Part shown: positions 31,709 through 39,734 of the stretch, piece by piece
Numbering within the stretch: position 1 is the stretch's first letter
Layout: every line of letters begins with the position of its first letter
Made by a program: the position numbers and the translations under genes
NCBI RefSeq assembly: GCF_008704205.1
Contig: NZ_VXLC01000023.1
Location: forward strand, 62,001-126,000
Length of the DNA: 64,000 nucleotides
Origin: Nocardia colli
Lineage (GTDB): Bacteria; Actinomycetota; Actinomycetes; Mycobacteriales; Mycobacteriaceae
Direction of reading: 5' to 3'
The notes under the pieces: model-generated
Seen by the model: only the letters and a program-made list of their open reading frames with translations
Databases searched by the model: none
Told to the model about the DNA's origin: nothing

Positions 31709-32472
31709 CAGCGACTCCAGGAGAGGCCGGTGGGCGCGCCGGGCGCGGGCGGGTTGCGGTCCATGTAGGCCATGGCCGCGATGATGGCGGCGACGGCGAG
31801 GGTGATGCCGCCGACGATGCCGGCCCAGCCCGCGAACGAGCGGGTGTTCGGGTCGGCGTAGCTGACCTCGGCGCGCAGCGTGGAGACGTCGCCGGCGGGC
31901 AGCTTCCAGGACACGATGTTGTCGCCCTCGCGGTTGCCGTTGGTCTTGGCCACGCGGGCCGGGAACGCGATGGTGAACTGCACATCGGAGCCGTGCGGCG
32001 GCACGGATTTCAGGTCGACCCGGCCGGTCAGGCTGACCAGATCGCCGGCCCGCTGGAACTGCAGTTGGAACATGCCCTGGGTTTGCTCGGACAGCTGACC
32101 GAGCTGGCCGACCTCGCCGAACGACATGTCCTCGAAGAACACCTGACTGCCGACGTACCCATCCTGCGAATAGGACTCCACCCGCACCTTCGCGGCGAGC
32201 GAGTCCGGCGCCTTCAGCTGCGGGCCCTTGTCATTGGGTTCGGCGGGCACCACCGCGGCGACGATCCGCCCGGAGACGCGGTCGTTGGACGAAACACCCA
32301 TCGACACCTGCACCCGCAGGCAGCCCGCGAGGACGGGCACCAGCATTGCCGCGAGCAGAACGGCCGCGGCGACACGCACGCCAAGGCGGCGCGTCCGCGG
32401 CGACGGTAGTACCGGGGCATCGGGCATCGTGGTGACGGGACTCGGCTGCACGGGGACATCGTGCCAGGCCAT
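31681..32472 (-). CDS. lppM: LppM-type lipoprotein (DUF3153)
   Basis: A 263-residue membrane-anchored lipoprotein that matches M. tuberculosis Rv2171. The lipobox LAGC follows a hydrophobic stretch at about residues 32-50. Conserved blocks are RVQVSMGVSSNDRVSGRIVA, DGYVGSQVFFEDMSF, FPARVAKTNG, DPNTRSFAGW, and a second membrane helix near the C terminus. LppM is linked to mannosylated-lipid handling and phagosome effects in M. tuberculosis. The in-frame ATG at 32427 would give a more usual signal-peptide length; the start is uncertain. It is embedded between carotenoid genes and overlaps the glycosyltransferase start. Confidence 0.88.
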   Translation of the reverse strand: MAWHDVPVQPSPVTTMPDAPVLPSPRTRRLGVRVAAAVLLAAMLVPVLAGCLRVQVSMGVSSNDRVSGRIVAAVVPAEPNDKGPQLKAPDSLAAKVRVESYSQDGYVGSQVFFEDMSFGEVGQLGQLSEQTQGMFQLQFQRAGDLVSLTGRVDLKSVPPHGSDVQFTIAFPARVAKTNGNREGDNIVSWKLPAGDVSTLRAEVSYADPNTRSFAGWAGIVGGITLAVAAIIAAMAYMDRNPPAPGAPTGLSWSRWWKSVKQNR

Positions 32473-32523
32473 CCGTCCAGATGCCCACGCGACGGGCGGA
32501 ACGAGGCGCGCGATGTGTCCCGG

Positions 32524-33363
32524 CTAGCCCGCACGCTCCGGTCGCGGGCGGGAAAAGCGCAGGTGACGCAGCAGCGGGAGGCCCAGCACGGCGAGCCCGA
32601 CGCCGCCGTAGCACGCCGAGATCGGCAGCCCGAGAAACACGGCGTGCGCGAGCGCGGAACCGAGCCAGGTCCACAGGAAAACCGCCACCGGAACGGATAT
32701 CGCGGAAACCTTGTCCAGCCCTGCTGACGGATTCGGCGGGATATCCAGCCCCACTGACGCAGGCACCGCTCGATCCAAGACGGTCAGCAACGTACCCATG
32801 AGCAACGCCACCGTGAACCAGCCGAGATAATTCGTGACCGGAATCTCGGGCAGGCCGGGCAGTCCGGAGTCGGTGTCGCACCACGTCCACTGCCCGTCGG
32901 CGACCATCTGCGGGTCGAGGAAAAGATCCCAGCCGACCGCGCCCACCGCGGTCAGGCCGATCCGGGACAGCGCCCGCCGCGACAGCAGCCCCGCGACCAC
33001 CCAGATCGGATACAACCCACCGGTCCAGGCCAGCGGAACCACCAGCGGAACCCCGCTGAGCGCCGGCCCCAGCCGATCGACCGCGTAGTCGTAACACCCG
33101 AACGGCACACCCGTCGCGGTCCCGACGACCTCGGCAGCCAGCCCGAGCCCCGACACGACCACCAAAACCCCGGCCGCATAACGAATCCCACGCGTCGCGG
33201 TCGCGTGCGCCAACGCCGTGCCCGCCGACAGCAGCACAACCGCCACCGTGACCCGATCCCGCGCATCACCGGACGTCAGCGGGTACGCGATCTGCACCAG
33301 CACCAGCGCCACCGCAAAGCCCACCGGCGCAAGCCGGCGCACTGTCCCATGTGCGCCACTCAC
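32524..33363 (-). CDS. cruF: CruF-like carotenoid biosynthesis membrane protein (DUF422)
   Basis: A polytopic protein of about 280 residues with the PF04240 features: EVVGTATGVPFGCYDY, PLAWTGGLYPIWV, GWDLFLDPQMVADGQWTW and PVTNYLGWF. In cyanobacteria and Deinococcus, CruF is a gamma-carotene or lycopene 1',2'-hydratase that makes the hydroxyl later glycosylated by CruG. Seven or eight helices are visible. The open frame extends to an ATG at 33402, but that ATG is the centre of palindrome copy 3; the GTG at 33363 just outside the repeat is a more natural start, although neither has a good ribosome site. It lies between crtO and lppM on the same strand. Confidence 0.82.
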   Translation of the reverse strand: MSGAHGTVRRLAPVGFAVALVLVQIAYPLTSGDARDRVTVAVVLLSAGTALAHATATRGIRYAAGVLVVVSGLGLAAEVVGTATGVPFGCYDYAVDRLGPALSGVPLVVPLAWTGGLYPIWVVAGLLSRRALSRIGLTAVGAVGWDLFLDPQMVADGQWTWCDTDSGLPGLPEIPVTNYLGWFTVALLMGTLLTVLDRAVPASVGLDIPPNPSAGLDKVSAISVPVAVFLWTWLGSALAHAVFLGLPISACYGGVGLAVLGLPLLRHLRFSRPRPERAG

Positions 33364-33440
33364 AGCCGCACGCCTTCTGATTTCCCGCACCGAAAATCGC
33401 ATGCGAATTTCGGTGCGGGAAATCGAAAGTGGTGCGGCTG
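33363..33440. repeat. Palindromic repeat, copy 3 of 4
   Basis: A 78-bp palindrome centred on GCATGC (33399-33404), with CAGCCGCA and TGCGGCTG outer ends. It is less perfect than the other copies (CGCCTT against AAGTGG on the left and right shoulders). It lies between crtO and the cruF-like gene on the same strand, so this copy is not at a convergent junction. Confidence 0.93.
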
Positions 33441-33445
33441 CGTGG

Positions 33446-35011
33446 TCATCGCTTGCGCAGCAGCGGGAATCGGCGGCGGCGCAGGTCGCGTAGGGCCAGG
33501 GTGGCGGCGCTGCGGCCGCTCGCGCCGGAGACGCCGCCGCCCGGGTGGGTGGACGCGCCGGTCAAGTACAGCCCGGGTGCGCCGGGCACGCGCTGGCCGG
33601 ACAGTTCCGGCAGCGGCCGCCACAGCATCATCTGGTCCAGCGACATCTCCACGTGCATCACATTGCCGCCCAGCAGCCCCATCTCGCGCTCCAGATCGAC
33701 CGGGGTCTGGACGAACCTGCGCAGCACGGAATCGGCGAAACCCGGTGCGTAGGAGTCGACTTCGGCGATGATCCGATCCGCCTCCCGCTCGGCGTGCGCG
33801 GCCCACTCGCTGCCGTCGGCCAGCCGATACGGATGCCACTGCGCCCACAGCGAGAGCTGATGCTCGCCGGGCGGCGCGATGCTCGGGTCCAGCGCGCTGA
33901 AACTCATCGCCAGCACGACCGGCCGCGGCGGCAGATCGCCGGCCGACGCGGCCCCGTACGCGAGCCGGAGCTGCCGCCGGTCGGACACGAGAAACTGCAG
34001 GCCACGGGCGGATTCGCCGACCGAGCTGCCGAGGTAACTCGGCAGCGACCGGGTCGCCACCCGCACCACCATGCCGATGCCCGGCCCGACCCGAATGCGC
34101 CGCCGCCAGTCGTCGAGCACGGCGGCGTCGAATCCGCCCGCGCGCAACAGATCCAGCGTGGTCAGCACGTGCGGGCCCGCGATAACGGTGTCGGCGTGGA
34201 GGTTTCGCCCCGACGCCGTGCGCACCCGCCAGCCGTCCCCGTCGCGCCGCAACTCGGTCACCGCGTCACCCGCCGTCACCACGCCACCATCGGCACGCAG
34301 CCGCCGCACCAGCGCCGCGGACAGCGCGCCGCTGCCGCCGACCGCACGACCGGGCGGCAGCGTGTGCATCAGCGCGGCGAACCCCACCATCGGCGCGGTG
34401 CCCGGCTCGGACATCGGGGGACCGGACTGCGCACCGAACCAGGCCAGCGAGGCCTTGAGCCGTTCGTCCTGAAAGTGCGTGTCCAGCAACGCATCCCCGG
34501 ACTGCAAGAACTCCCGCGACAGCGCGCTCCCGCCGTCCTTCGCGTCCAGCCCCCAGAACGACCGCAGCAACCGTCCCGGCGTCGGCCCGCCGCCGAACGC
34601 GCGCATCACCCTGGCGCTGCGCGGCCCCCACACCTCGACGAACCGCCGATACGCCACGGCATCTCGTTCGCCACAGGCGGCCGCGATCGACGCACAGGTC
34701 GCATCCAGATCGCGATGGAACACCAACGGCGCGTGTCCCGCGAAACCCGGCGTGAAACCCCAAGGGTCGCAATCGATATACCGCAGCCCGAAGCGGTCGA
34801 GTTCGAGTTCCTCGATGATCCCGGTGTGCCGCACCATGATGTGCGCCGACGACCCGCGATCGACCAGATGCCCGGGAAACCGCTCGACCGTCGACACCGC
34901 CCCGCCGAGCACCTCGTCGCGCTCGAGCACCTGCACCGCGTGCCCGGCCCGCGCGAGATAGCAGGCGGCGACCAGCGCGTTGTGCCCCGAGCCGACGACA
35001 ACGACCGTCAC
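33446..35011 (-). CDS. crtO: CrtO-type carotenoid ketolase
   Basis: A 521-residue FAD enzyme related to CrtI. The N terminus VVVVGSGHNALVAACYLARAG, then VLGGAVSTVERFPGHLVDRG with SSAHIMVRHTGIIEELEL, and the C-terminal GASTHPGGGVSGASGR match the asymmetric beta-carotene ketolase of Rhodococcus closely in order and wording. CrtO adds a 4-keto group to a beta-ionone ring, so a lycopene cyclase must exist elsewhere; none is in the window. The start is GTG. It follows the GNAT gene by 34 bases and precedes palindrome copy 3. An ancestral role as another dehydrogenase (PYROXD2-like) is less likely given the context. Confidence 0.85.
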   Translation of the reverse strand: MTVVVVGSGHNALVAACYLARAGHAVQVLERDEVLGGAVSTVERFPGHLVDRGSSAHIMVRHTGIIEELELDRFGLRYIDCDPWGFTPGFAGHAPLVFHRDLDATCASIAAACGERDAVAYRRFVEVWGPRSARVMRAFGGGPTPGRLLRSFWGLDAKDGGSALSREFLQSGDALLDTHFQDERLKASLAWFGAQSGPPMSEPGTAPMVGFAALMHTLPPGRAVGGSGALSAALVRRLRADGGVVTAGDAVTELRRDGDGWRVRTASGRNLHADTVIAGPHVLTTLDLLRAGGFDAAVLDDWRRRIRVGPGIGMVVRVATRSLPSYLGSSVGESARGLQFLVSDRRQLRLAYGAASAGDLPPRPVVLAMSFSALDPSIAPPGEHQLSLWAQWHPYRLADGSEWAAHAEREADRIIAEVDSYAPGFADSVLRRFVQTPVDLEREMGLLGGNVMHVEMSLDQMMLWRPLPELSGQRVPGAPGLYLTGASTHPGGGVSGASGRSAATLALRDLRRRRFPLLRKR

Positions 35012-35045
35012 GTGACCCTCACGCCGGTACCCCGAAGGCTCAGTG

Positions 35046-35657
35046 TCACAGCGGCAGCCGTCGTCCGAGGATGGCGAACGGCCGATTGTCGCCCGCGAAC
35101 ACGAAATTCCGTACCACGTCGGTGAATTCCTGCCGCCGATACAGCCGCCAGGCCCGGTTGTCCTCGCCGGCCACCTCCGGGGTGGACAGCAGCACCGCCT
35201 GCTCCGGCCGATCGCGCAGCAGCCGTTGCAGCAGTGTGGCGCCGATGCCGAGACCCTGTGCCGACGGGTGCACGTGCAGCTCGGTCAGCTCGAAATAGTC
35301 CGAAAGCAGTTCGCGCGTCGAATGTTCCGGCCAGCCGGAGCGCCGCATCCCGCTGTGCACCTGCTGATGCCACCACTGGTGCGCGGCGCCGCGGTAGCCG
35401 TAGGCGATCGCCACGATCGGCGAGGAGCGTAGGTCGACGTGCCCCGAATCGTCGGGCACCACCGCGGCGACGGCCTGCCAGCCGGGGCGGGTGGTGTGCT
35501 CGGTCCACATCGGCGCGCGATGGTGTTCGGTGCCGCGCGGATAGTCCATCGCCGCGACATACACCGCCAGCGCATCGTGCAGCCGGGAGCGCAGTGCCGC
35601 GACGGAGAGGTCGACGACGACAGGTGCGGGGGTGTGATTTGGCTTGACGGCGGTCAT
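35046..35657 (-). CDS. GNAT-family N-acetyltransferase (Rv2170-like)
   Basis: A protein of about 203 residues with the acetyl-CoA loop in HPSAQGLGIGATLLQRLL and conserved ELTELHVHP before it. VVDLSVAALRSRLHDALAVY, DYPRGTEHHR and SGMRRSGWPEHSTRELL are family-specific blocks of the actinobacterial group that includes M. tuberculosis Rv2170. Substrate unknown; Rv2170 has been reported to acetylate isoniazid. ATG at 35657 is chosen over an in-frame GTG at 35675. It is the promoter-proximal gene of the minus-strand run GNAT-crtO-cruF-lppM-glycosyltransferase, and is divergent to the HEPN gene. Confidence 0.87.
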   Translation of the reverse strand: MTAVKPNHTPAPVVVDLSVAALRSRLHDALAVYVAAMDYPRGTEHHRAPMWTEHTTRPGWQAVAAVVPDDSGHVDLRSSPIVAIAYGYRGAAHQWWHQQVHSGMRRSGWPEHSTRELLSDYFELTELHVHPSAQGLGIGATLLQRLLRDRPEQAVLLSTPEVAGEDNRAWRLYRRQEFTDVVRNFVFAGDNRPFAILGRRLPL

Positions 35658-35731
35658 GGCTCTCGTCGGGTCCACTGCGGGCGCGGAAGTTTGTCGGTGG
35701 GTGTCTCTATATTCGAACTCAATTCAAACGT

Positions 35732-35747
35732 TCGAATGCCTGTTCGA
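35732..35747 (+). promoter_or_regulatory. LexA-type SOS box upstream of the HEPN gene
   Basis: TCGAATGCCTGTTCGA matches the mycobacterial SOS box TCGAACN4GTTCGA at 11 of 12 defined positions. A further half-site pair (TCGAAC at 35713, overlapping GTTCGA at 35730) lies beside it. It is 54 bases upstream of the plus-strand gene and also within the divergent promoter region of the GNAT gene. Confidence 0.6.
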
Positions 35748-35800
35748 TCACACCAAGGCGGTGTTGGCCCACAGGCAAGCGATGGCGGAGGGACTCCGAG

Positions 35801-36241
35801 ATGTCTGGTCGGGTCGAATATCCGGGACAGCCCGGTCGGGCGGGCAAGCTGCTGCAACGGGCCGACGGCCTGCTCATGCAGGCGGCGGGGGAGCGGGACC
35901 CGCGCGAGCGCTTCCGCGCCGCGTATATCGCCGCCCTACGCGGGGCCGGCGCGGTGATCGCGCTCACCGGCGCGGACGCCGCGCCGCGGGCTCGTTCGCG
36001 CAACGCGTGGGTGCTGTTGCAGTCCGCCGCGCCCGAGTTCGTCATGTGGTCCGATTACTTCAGCGCACGGTCGGAGACCAGGGCCGCGCTGGAGGCCGGA
36101 CTCGATCGCGACATCGACGATGACGAGGCTGACGAGTTCTATTCGCGGGTAGGAGCATTCCTGCACGACGTCGAAGATCTCCTTAGCGCATCGGCCCGGT
36201 TGCGCCCCGCACCGGGGTGGACAAACGGCATGACCGGATAG
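35801..36241 (+). CDS. SAV_6107-family HEPN domain protein
   Basis: A 146-residue all-helical protein of the SAV_6107 HEPN family. ERFRAAYIAALRGAGAVIAL is the first core helix, WVLLQSAAPEFVMWSDYFSA the conserved centre and DEFYSRVGAFLHDVEDLL the last helix. The RNase-type Rx4-6H motif of toxin HEPN proteins is not evident, so a nuclease role is not supported by the sequence. In other actinobacteria the family often lies near DNA polymerase IV type genes. Here a LexA-like box precedes it, so DNA-damage control is plausible. The start has GGAGGG about 9 bases upstream. Confidence 0.82.
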   Translation: MSGRVEYPGQPGRAGKLLQRADGLLMQAAGERDPRERFRAAYIAALRGAGAVIALTGADAAPRARSRNAWVLLQSAAPEFVMWSDYFSARSETRAALEAGLDRDIDDDEADEFYSRVGAFLHDVEDLLSASARLRPAPGWTNGMTG

Positions 36242-36317
36242 TGACCGGCGGCACGCCCACATAGTTATGGGCGACTAGGTGGTACGGCCCTGATCGAACT
36301 CGTATCATTGGTGTCAG

Positions 36318-36361
36318 ATAGCCGCCAAGGTCGGCTATCAGGTCGCCTACCCGGAGGCGAC
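36318..36361. other. Two adjacent hairpins before the DUF3040 gene
   Basis: ATAGCCG/CGGCTAT (36318-36338) and GTCGCCT/AGGCGAC (36342-36361) are 7-bp stems in the 148-base gap upstream of the DUF3040 gene. They could shape its mRNA leader. Confidence 0.35.
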
Positions 36362-36389
36362 AGCCACGCCTAGTGCCGGGGGAGGTACC

Positions 36390-36818
36390 GTGCCACTCTC
36401 CGAGCACGAGCAGCGCATGCTCGAACAGATCGAGAGCGCGCTCTATGCTGAGGATCCGAAGTTCGCGTCGTCCGTCCGCGGCGGGCGCCTTCGCTCGACC
36501 TCGAGTCGTCGCAGACTCCAGGCCGCGGCCTTGTTCGTCCTTGGTCTGTTCCTACTCGTCGCCGGCATCGCCGCTCCAGTGAAGCCCGGCGGCTTCCCGA
36601 TCATCAGTCTGGTCGGATTCATCGTCATGTTCGCGGCCGGCGTACTGCTGCTGGTCGGCACGTCCAAGGGCATGGCGAAGGGTGATCGGGCCGGCGGCGA
36701 CGCCACGCCCGGCGGTCCGAGCGGTGGAACGGCCGGACCGCGTGGGCGCCAACGTAAGTCCGGCGGTTTCTCCGAACGCATGGAGGACCGATTCCGGCGA
36801 CGGTTCGAGCAGGATTAA
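36390..36818 (+). CDS. DUF3040 membrane protein (Rv2169c-like)
   Basis: A 142-residue protein with an N-terminal acidic segment LSEHEQRMLEQIESALYAEDP, which is the DUF3040 signature, two membrane helices (about residues 43-62 and 68-90) and a basic, Gly-rich cytoplasmic tail. The family is widespread in actinobacteria just upstream of mraZ; function is unknown, and a role near the divisome is only suggested by position. The GTG start has GGGGGAGG directly upstream. A strong hairpin follows its stop. Confidence 0.88.
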   Translation: MPLSEHEQRMLEQIESALYAEDPKFASSVRGGRLRSTSSRRRLQAAALFVLGLFLLVAGIAAPVKPGGFPIISLVGFIVMFAAGVLLLVGTSKGMAKGDRAGGDATPGGPSGGTAGPRGRQRKSGGFSERMEDRFRRRFEQD

Positions 36819-36845
36819 CCCGCTCGTAGCCTGATATCTGCACAC

Positions 36846-36886
36846 AGACGGCGACGCCGCACCGATCCGGTGCGGCGTCGCCGTCT
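36846..36886. terminator. Terminator hairpin after the DUF3040 gene
   Basis: A perfect 19-bp stem starts AGACGGCGACGCCGCACCG at 36846 and ends at 36886 around a 3-base loop. No T run follows. It isolates the dcw cluster from upstream transcription. Confidence 0.75.
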
Positions 36887-36942
36887 CGCGTGTGGATAAC
36901 CACGGACCGTCGGTGATCTTCGCGCGGGGTGCGCGGCACTTC

Positions 36943-36978
36943 CTCCACATCTCCCCACAAGATCCCCCACTTCCCCCC
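36943..36978 (-). promoter_or_regulatory. Inverted MraZ-box-like array
   Basis: On the minus strand this segment reads GTGGGGG, GTGGGG and GTGGAG, spaced 12 and 10 bases apart. It resembles the plus-strand MraZ-box array at 37151-37180 in the opposite direction, about 200 bases upstream of it. No minus-strand gene starts nearby. Confidence 0.4.
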
Positions 36979-37150
36979 ATCCGCGGCCGAGTGACGCGGC
37001 ACCTGGGCGTTTGCTGGGTGTTTCCGGGCCTTTGTCCATGCGGACTGTGCGTGTCGGCAGAACACGCAAAAAGTTCTCCACCATGGTGATAGCTGGGATG
37101 ACCTGCGGAATCGTCTGGGCCGGGAGCCAGATCACCGGCAGTTTCGATTG

Positions 37151-37180
37151 AAAGTGGGGGAAAGTGGGGTAATGTGGAGC
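37151..37180 (+). promoter_or_regulatory. MraZ-binding box array upstream of mraZ
   Basis: Three direct repeats at exact 10-bp spacing: AAAGTGGGGG, AAAGTGGGGT and AATGTGGAGC. MraZ proteins autoregulate through TGGGN-type direct repeats with 10-bp period, so this is the likely operator of the dcw operon. Confidence 0.75.
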
Positions 37181-37233
37181 GCGCACTACAGGAAAGGCCG
37201 ACCATCGAGGTGATCGACTAGGGAGGTATCGAG

Positions 37234-37665
37234 TTGTTTCTCGGTACCTACACACCTCGGCTGGACGACAAGGGGCGACTCACGTTGCCTGCGAAATTTC
37301 GAGACGATCTGGCGGGAGGGTTGATGGTCACGAAGGGTCAGGACCACAGCCTTGCCGTGTATCCCAAGGAAGAGTTCACCGCGCTCGCCCGGCGAGCCGC
37401 GGCGGCATCTCGAAGTAACCCGCAGGCTCGCGCATTCGTCCGGGCTCTAGCGGCTGGTACGGATGAACAACGTCCGGACGCACAGGGCCGGATCGTGTTG
37501 TCTGCCGAACATCGGCGCTACGCAAACCTGCAACGGGATTGCGTGGTCACCGGCTCGGTCGACTTCCTCGAAATATGGGACAAGCAGGCGTGGGACTCCT
37601 ACCTCGCCGAGCACGAGGAGGACTTCTCGCAAGCGAGAGACGAGTCGCTGGGCGGAATCTTCTAG
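37234..37665 (+). CDS. mraZ: Transcriptional regulator MraZ
   Basis: A 143-residue protein of two AbrB-like SpoVT halves. The first has LFLGTYTPRLDDKGRLTLPA, the second DAQGRIVLSAEHRRYA, with a DxxGR motif in each. MraZ forms a ring and represses its own dcw operon through repeats such as those at 37151-37180. The start is TTG at 37234 with GGGAGG 7 bases upstream; the family N terminus MFLGTY fixes it. It opens the cell wall and division gene cluster and is followed by a 196-base gap before rsmH that shows no clear feature. Confidence 0.96.
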   Translation: MFLGTYTPRLDDKGRLTLPAKFRDDLAGGLMVTKGQDHSLAVYPKEEFTALARRAAAASRSNPQARAFVRALAAGTDEQRPDAQGRIVLSAEHRRYANLQRDCVVTGSVDFLEIWDKQAWDSYLAEHEEDFSQARDESLGGIF

Positions 37666-37861
37666 CCCCGAGCGAACGAGTGCCGCGCGGCCTCTGCCCG
37701 GACGCGGACCCTGACGTACTTCCCCGACGCCAGGTGCCGAGGTTCGGTCAGAGACCACGGGGCATTCGTCTCCGGCAACGGTTTCTTATGCAAAGCATTC
37801 TCCGAACATGGCGACCCGTCCGCGGTGCGCGACGAAGCGAGGCAGATCCCGGGAGGTCGAG

Positions 37862-38836
37862 GTGAACCGTGAGCAGGACGGCCCCCGCCATGTTCCTGTT
37901 CTGCTCGGGCGAGCCGACGGGTTGCTCGGGCCCGCGCTCACCGAACCCGGCGCCGTCTATCTCGACGCGACCCTCGGTCTCGGCGGACACGCCGAACATT
38001 TCCTGCGTACCTATCCCGGCCTCCGGCTCGTCGGTCTCGATCGGGACACCGCCGCGCTGAAGCTGGCCACCGAGCGGCTCGCGCCGTTCGCGGATCGAAT
38101 CACCCTGGTGCACACCCGTTATGACGGGATCGCCGAGGCACTGGCGCAAGCCGGGTTGACGGCCAAGGGCTCGGTTTCCGGCATCCTGATGGACCTCGGC
38201 GTGTCCTCGATGCAGCTGGACGAGGCCGAGCGCGGCTTCGCCTACTCCATCGATGCGCCGCTGGACATGCGGATGGATCCGACCACCGGACCGACCGCCG
38301 CCGACGTGCTCAATACCTACAGCCACGGCGACCTGGCCCGGGTGCTGAAAACCTATGGCGAGGAACGCTTTGCGGGCCGGATCGCGTCGGAGGTGCTGCG
38401 CCGCCGCCAGCAGAAGCCGTTCACCACCAGCGCCGAGCTGGTGGAGCTGCTGTATGCGGCGATCCCCGCGGCGACCAGGCGGACCGGCGGGCATCCGGCC
38501 AAGCGCACGTTCCAGGCGCTGCGGGTGGAGGTCAATCGCGAGCTCGATTCGCTGCGCGCGGCCTTGCCCGCGGCGCTCGATGCGCTGCGGATCGGCGGCC
38601 GAATCGTCGTCATGTCGTATCAGTCACTCGAGGACAAGGTGGTCAAGCAGGAGTTCGCGCCGCGCGCGGCCTCCCGCACCCCCGTCGACCTACCGGTCGA
38701 ATTGCCCGGCATGGGACCGGAATTCCGGATGCTGACCCGTGGCGCGGAGAAGGCGACCGAGGAGGAGATAGAAGAGAACCCGCGGGCCGCACCGGTAAGG
38801 ATGCGGGCCGCGGAGCGAATTCAGGAGGCCGGATGA
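37862..38836 (+). CDS. rsmH: 16S rRNA (cytosine(1402)-N(4))-methyltransferase
   Basis: RsmH (MraW) methylates N4 of C1402 in the ribosomal P site using SAM. The 324-residue protein has RHVPVLLGRA at the N terminus, the SAM motif DATLGLGGHAEHFL, GLDRDTAAL, GILMDLGVSSMQLDEAERGF and RTFQALRVEVNRELD, all typical. The GTG at 37862 has AGG 7 bases upstream and removes an unconserved 18-residue lead from the longer frame. It is the second gene of the dcw cluster, 52 bases before ftsL. Confidence 0.95.
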   Translation: MNREQDGPRHVPVLLGRADGLLGPALTEPGAVYLDATLGLGGHAEHFLRTYPGLRLVGLDRDTAALKLATERLAPFADRITLVHTRYDGIAEALAQAGLTAKGSVSGILMDLGVSSMQLDEAERGFAYSIDAPLDMRMDPTTGPTAADVLNTYSHGDLARVLKTYGEERFAGRIASEVLRRRQQKPFTTSAELVELLYAAIPAATRRTGGHPAKRTFQALRVEVNRELDSLRAALPAALDALRIGGRIVVMSYQSLEDKVVKQEFAPRAASRTPVDLPVELPGMGPEFRMLTRGAEKATEEEIEENPRAAPVRMRAAERIQEAG

Positions 38837-38888
38837 GAGATGAGCTCGTCCGGCGGACCGGGTGCGGGGCCTGGACAAGGGAGGCCGG

Positions 38889-39734
38889 ATGTCCCGCACA
38901 GACTCACGAGGGGACGGCAGTATGAGCATACGGACGCGCACCGTCGAGGCACCTGGGCGGATCGCCCGCCGGGTCCACGAATCCGAGCGGGTGAAATCGG
39001 GCGCCGCGCAACGGGCCTACGCCCGCCGCCGGACTCGCGCCGAAACCCGTTCGGACACACCTGATCTGCCGCCCCGGCAGGGGTCGGTGATGGCCGCGCG
39101 GATTCCGTTCGTCGCGGCGATCATCGCGCTGCTCGGCTGCGGTCTCGCACTCACGCTGCTGCTGACCACCCGCGCCGCGGAGGACAGCTACCAGCTCGGC
39201 GACATCCGCGCGACCAACAAGCGGCTCGCCGACGAGCGGGCCGCGCTGCAACGCGAGGTGGAGTCCGCGGACTCCGCGCCCGACCTGGCCGCTCGCGCAA
39301 GGGAATTGGGCATGATTCCGGCCAAGGACCCGGCCCGCATCGTGGTCGCCCCGGACGGCACCGTGACGGTGATCGGCAAGCCGATGCCGGCCGACGGCCC
39401 CCCGGTGCCGCCGCTGAATGTCTCGCCCACCACCCCGCCGAACCCGCAGGCGGGCAACGCCCAGGCCCGCGGTGAACGCGTGATGCCGGTGACGACCACG
39501 CCTGCGCCGCCGCCCGCCCTGCCGCCCGCACCGGGTACCAACCCCGGGACGAACGCTCAGGTGAACGCGGCCCAGGCCAGCCCGGTTCCGGTCAGCCCGG
39601 TCCCGCCGGTGCCCGCCGCCCCGGCCGAGGCCACCCCGCCGCAGGCCGAAACCCCGCACCCGCCTGCGGATCTCGCGCAGGGACTGCCGGAAACCCCACA
39701 GCCGCAAGCGCTTCCTGACGGGGGCCAGCGGTGA
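38889..39734 (+). CDS. ftsL: Cell division protein FtsL-like (Rv2164c type)
   Basis: A 281-residue bitopic membrane protein. A basic cytoplasmic N terminus of about 65 residues is followed by a helix (FVAAIIALLGCGLALTLLL) and a short coiled coil (ATNKRLADERAALQREVES) that in FtsL pairs with FtsB and FtsQ. A long Pro-rich extracellular tail ends the protein, as in the mycobacterial FtsL homologue Rv2164c. The ATG at 38889 has GGGAGG 5 bases upstream; an ATG at 38922 is also possible. The stop overlaps the ftsI GTG start. Confidence 0.9.
   Translation: MSRTDSRGDGSMSIRTRTVEAPGRIARRVHESERVKSGAAQRAYARRRTRAETRSDTPDLPPRQGSVMAARIPFVAAIIALLGCGLALTLLLTTRAAEDSYQLGDIRATNKRLADERAALQREVESADSAPDLAARARELGMIPAKDPARIVVAPDGTVTVIGKPMPADGPPVPPLNVSPTTPPNPQAGNAQARGERVMPVTTTPAPPPALPPAPGTNPGTNAQVNAAQASPVPVSPVPPVPAAPAEATPPQAETPHPPADLAQGLPETPQPQALPDGGQR

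Noticed and set aside
35801..36241. HEPN protein as toxin of a toxin-antitoxin pair
   Set aside because: No Rx4-6H nuclease motif and no adjacent nucleotidyltransferase (MNT) antitoxin gene.
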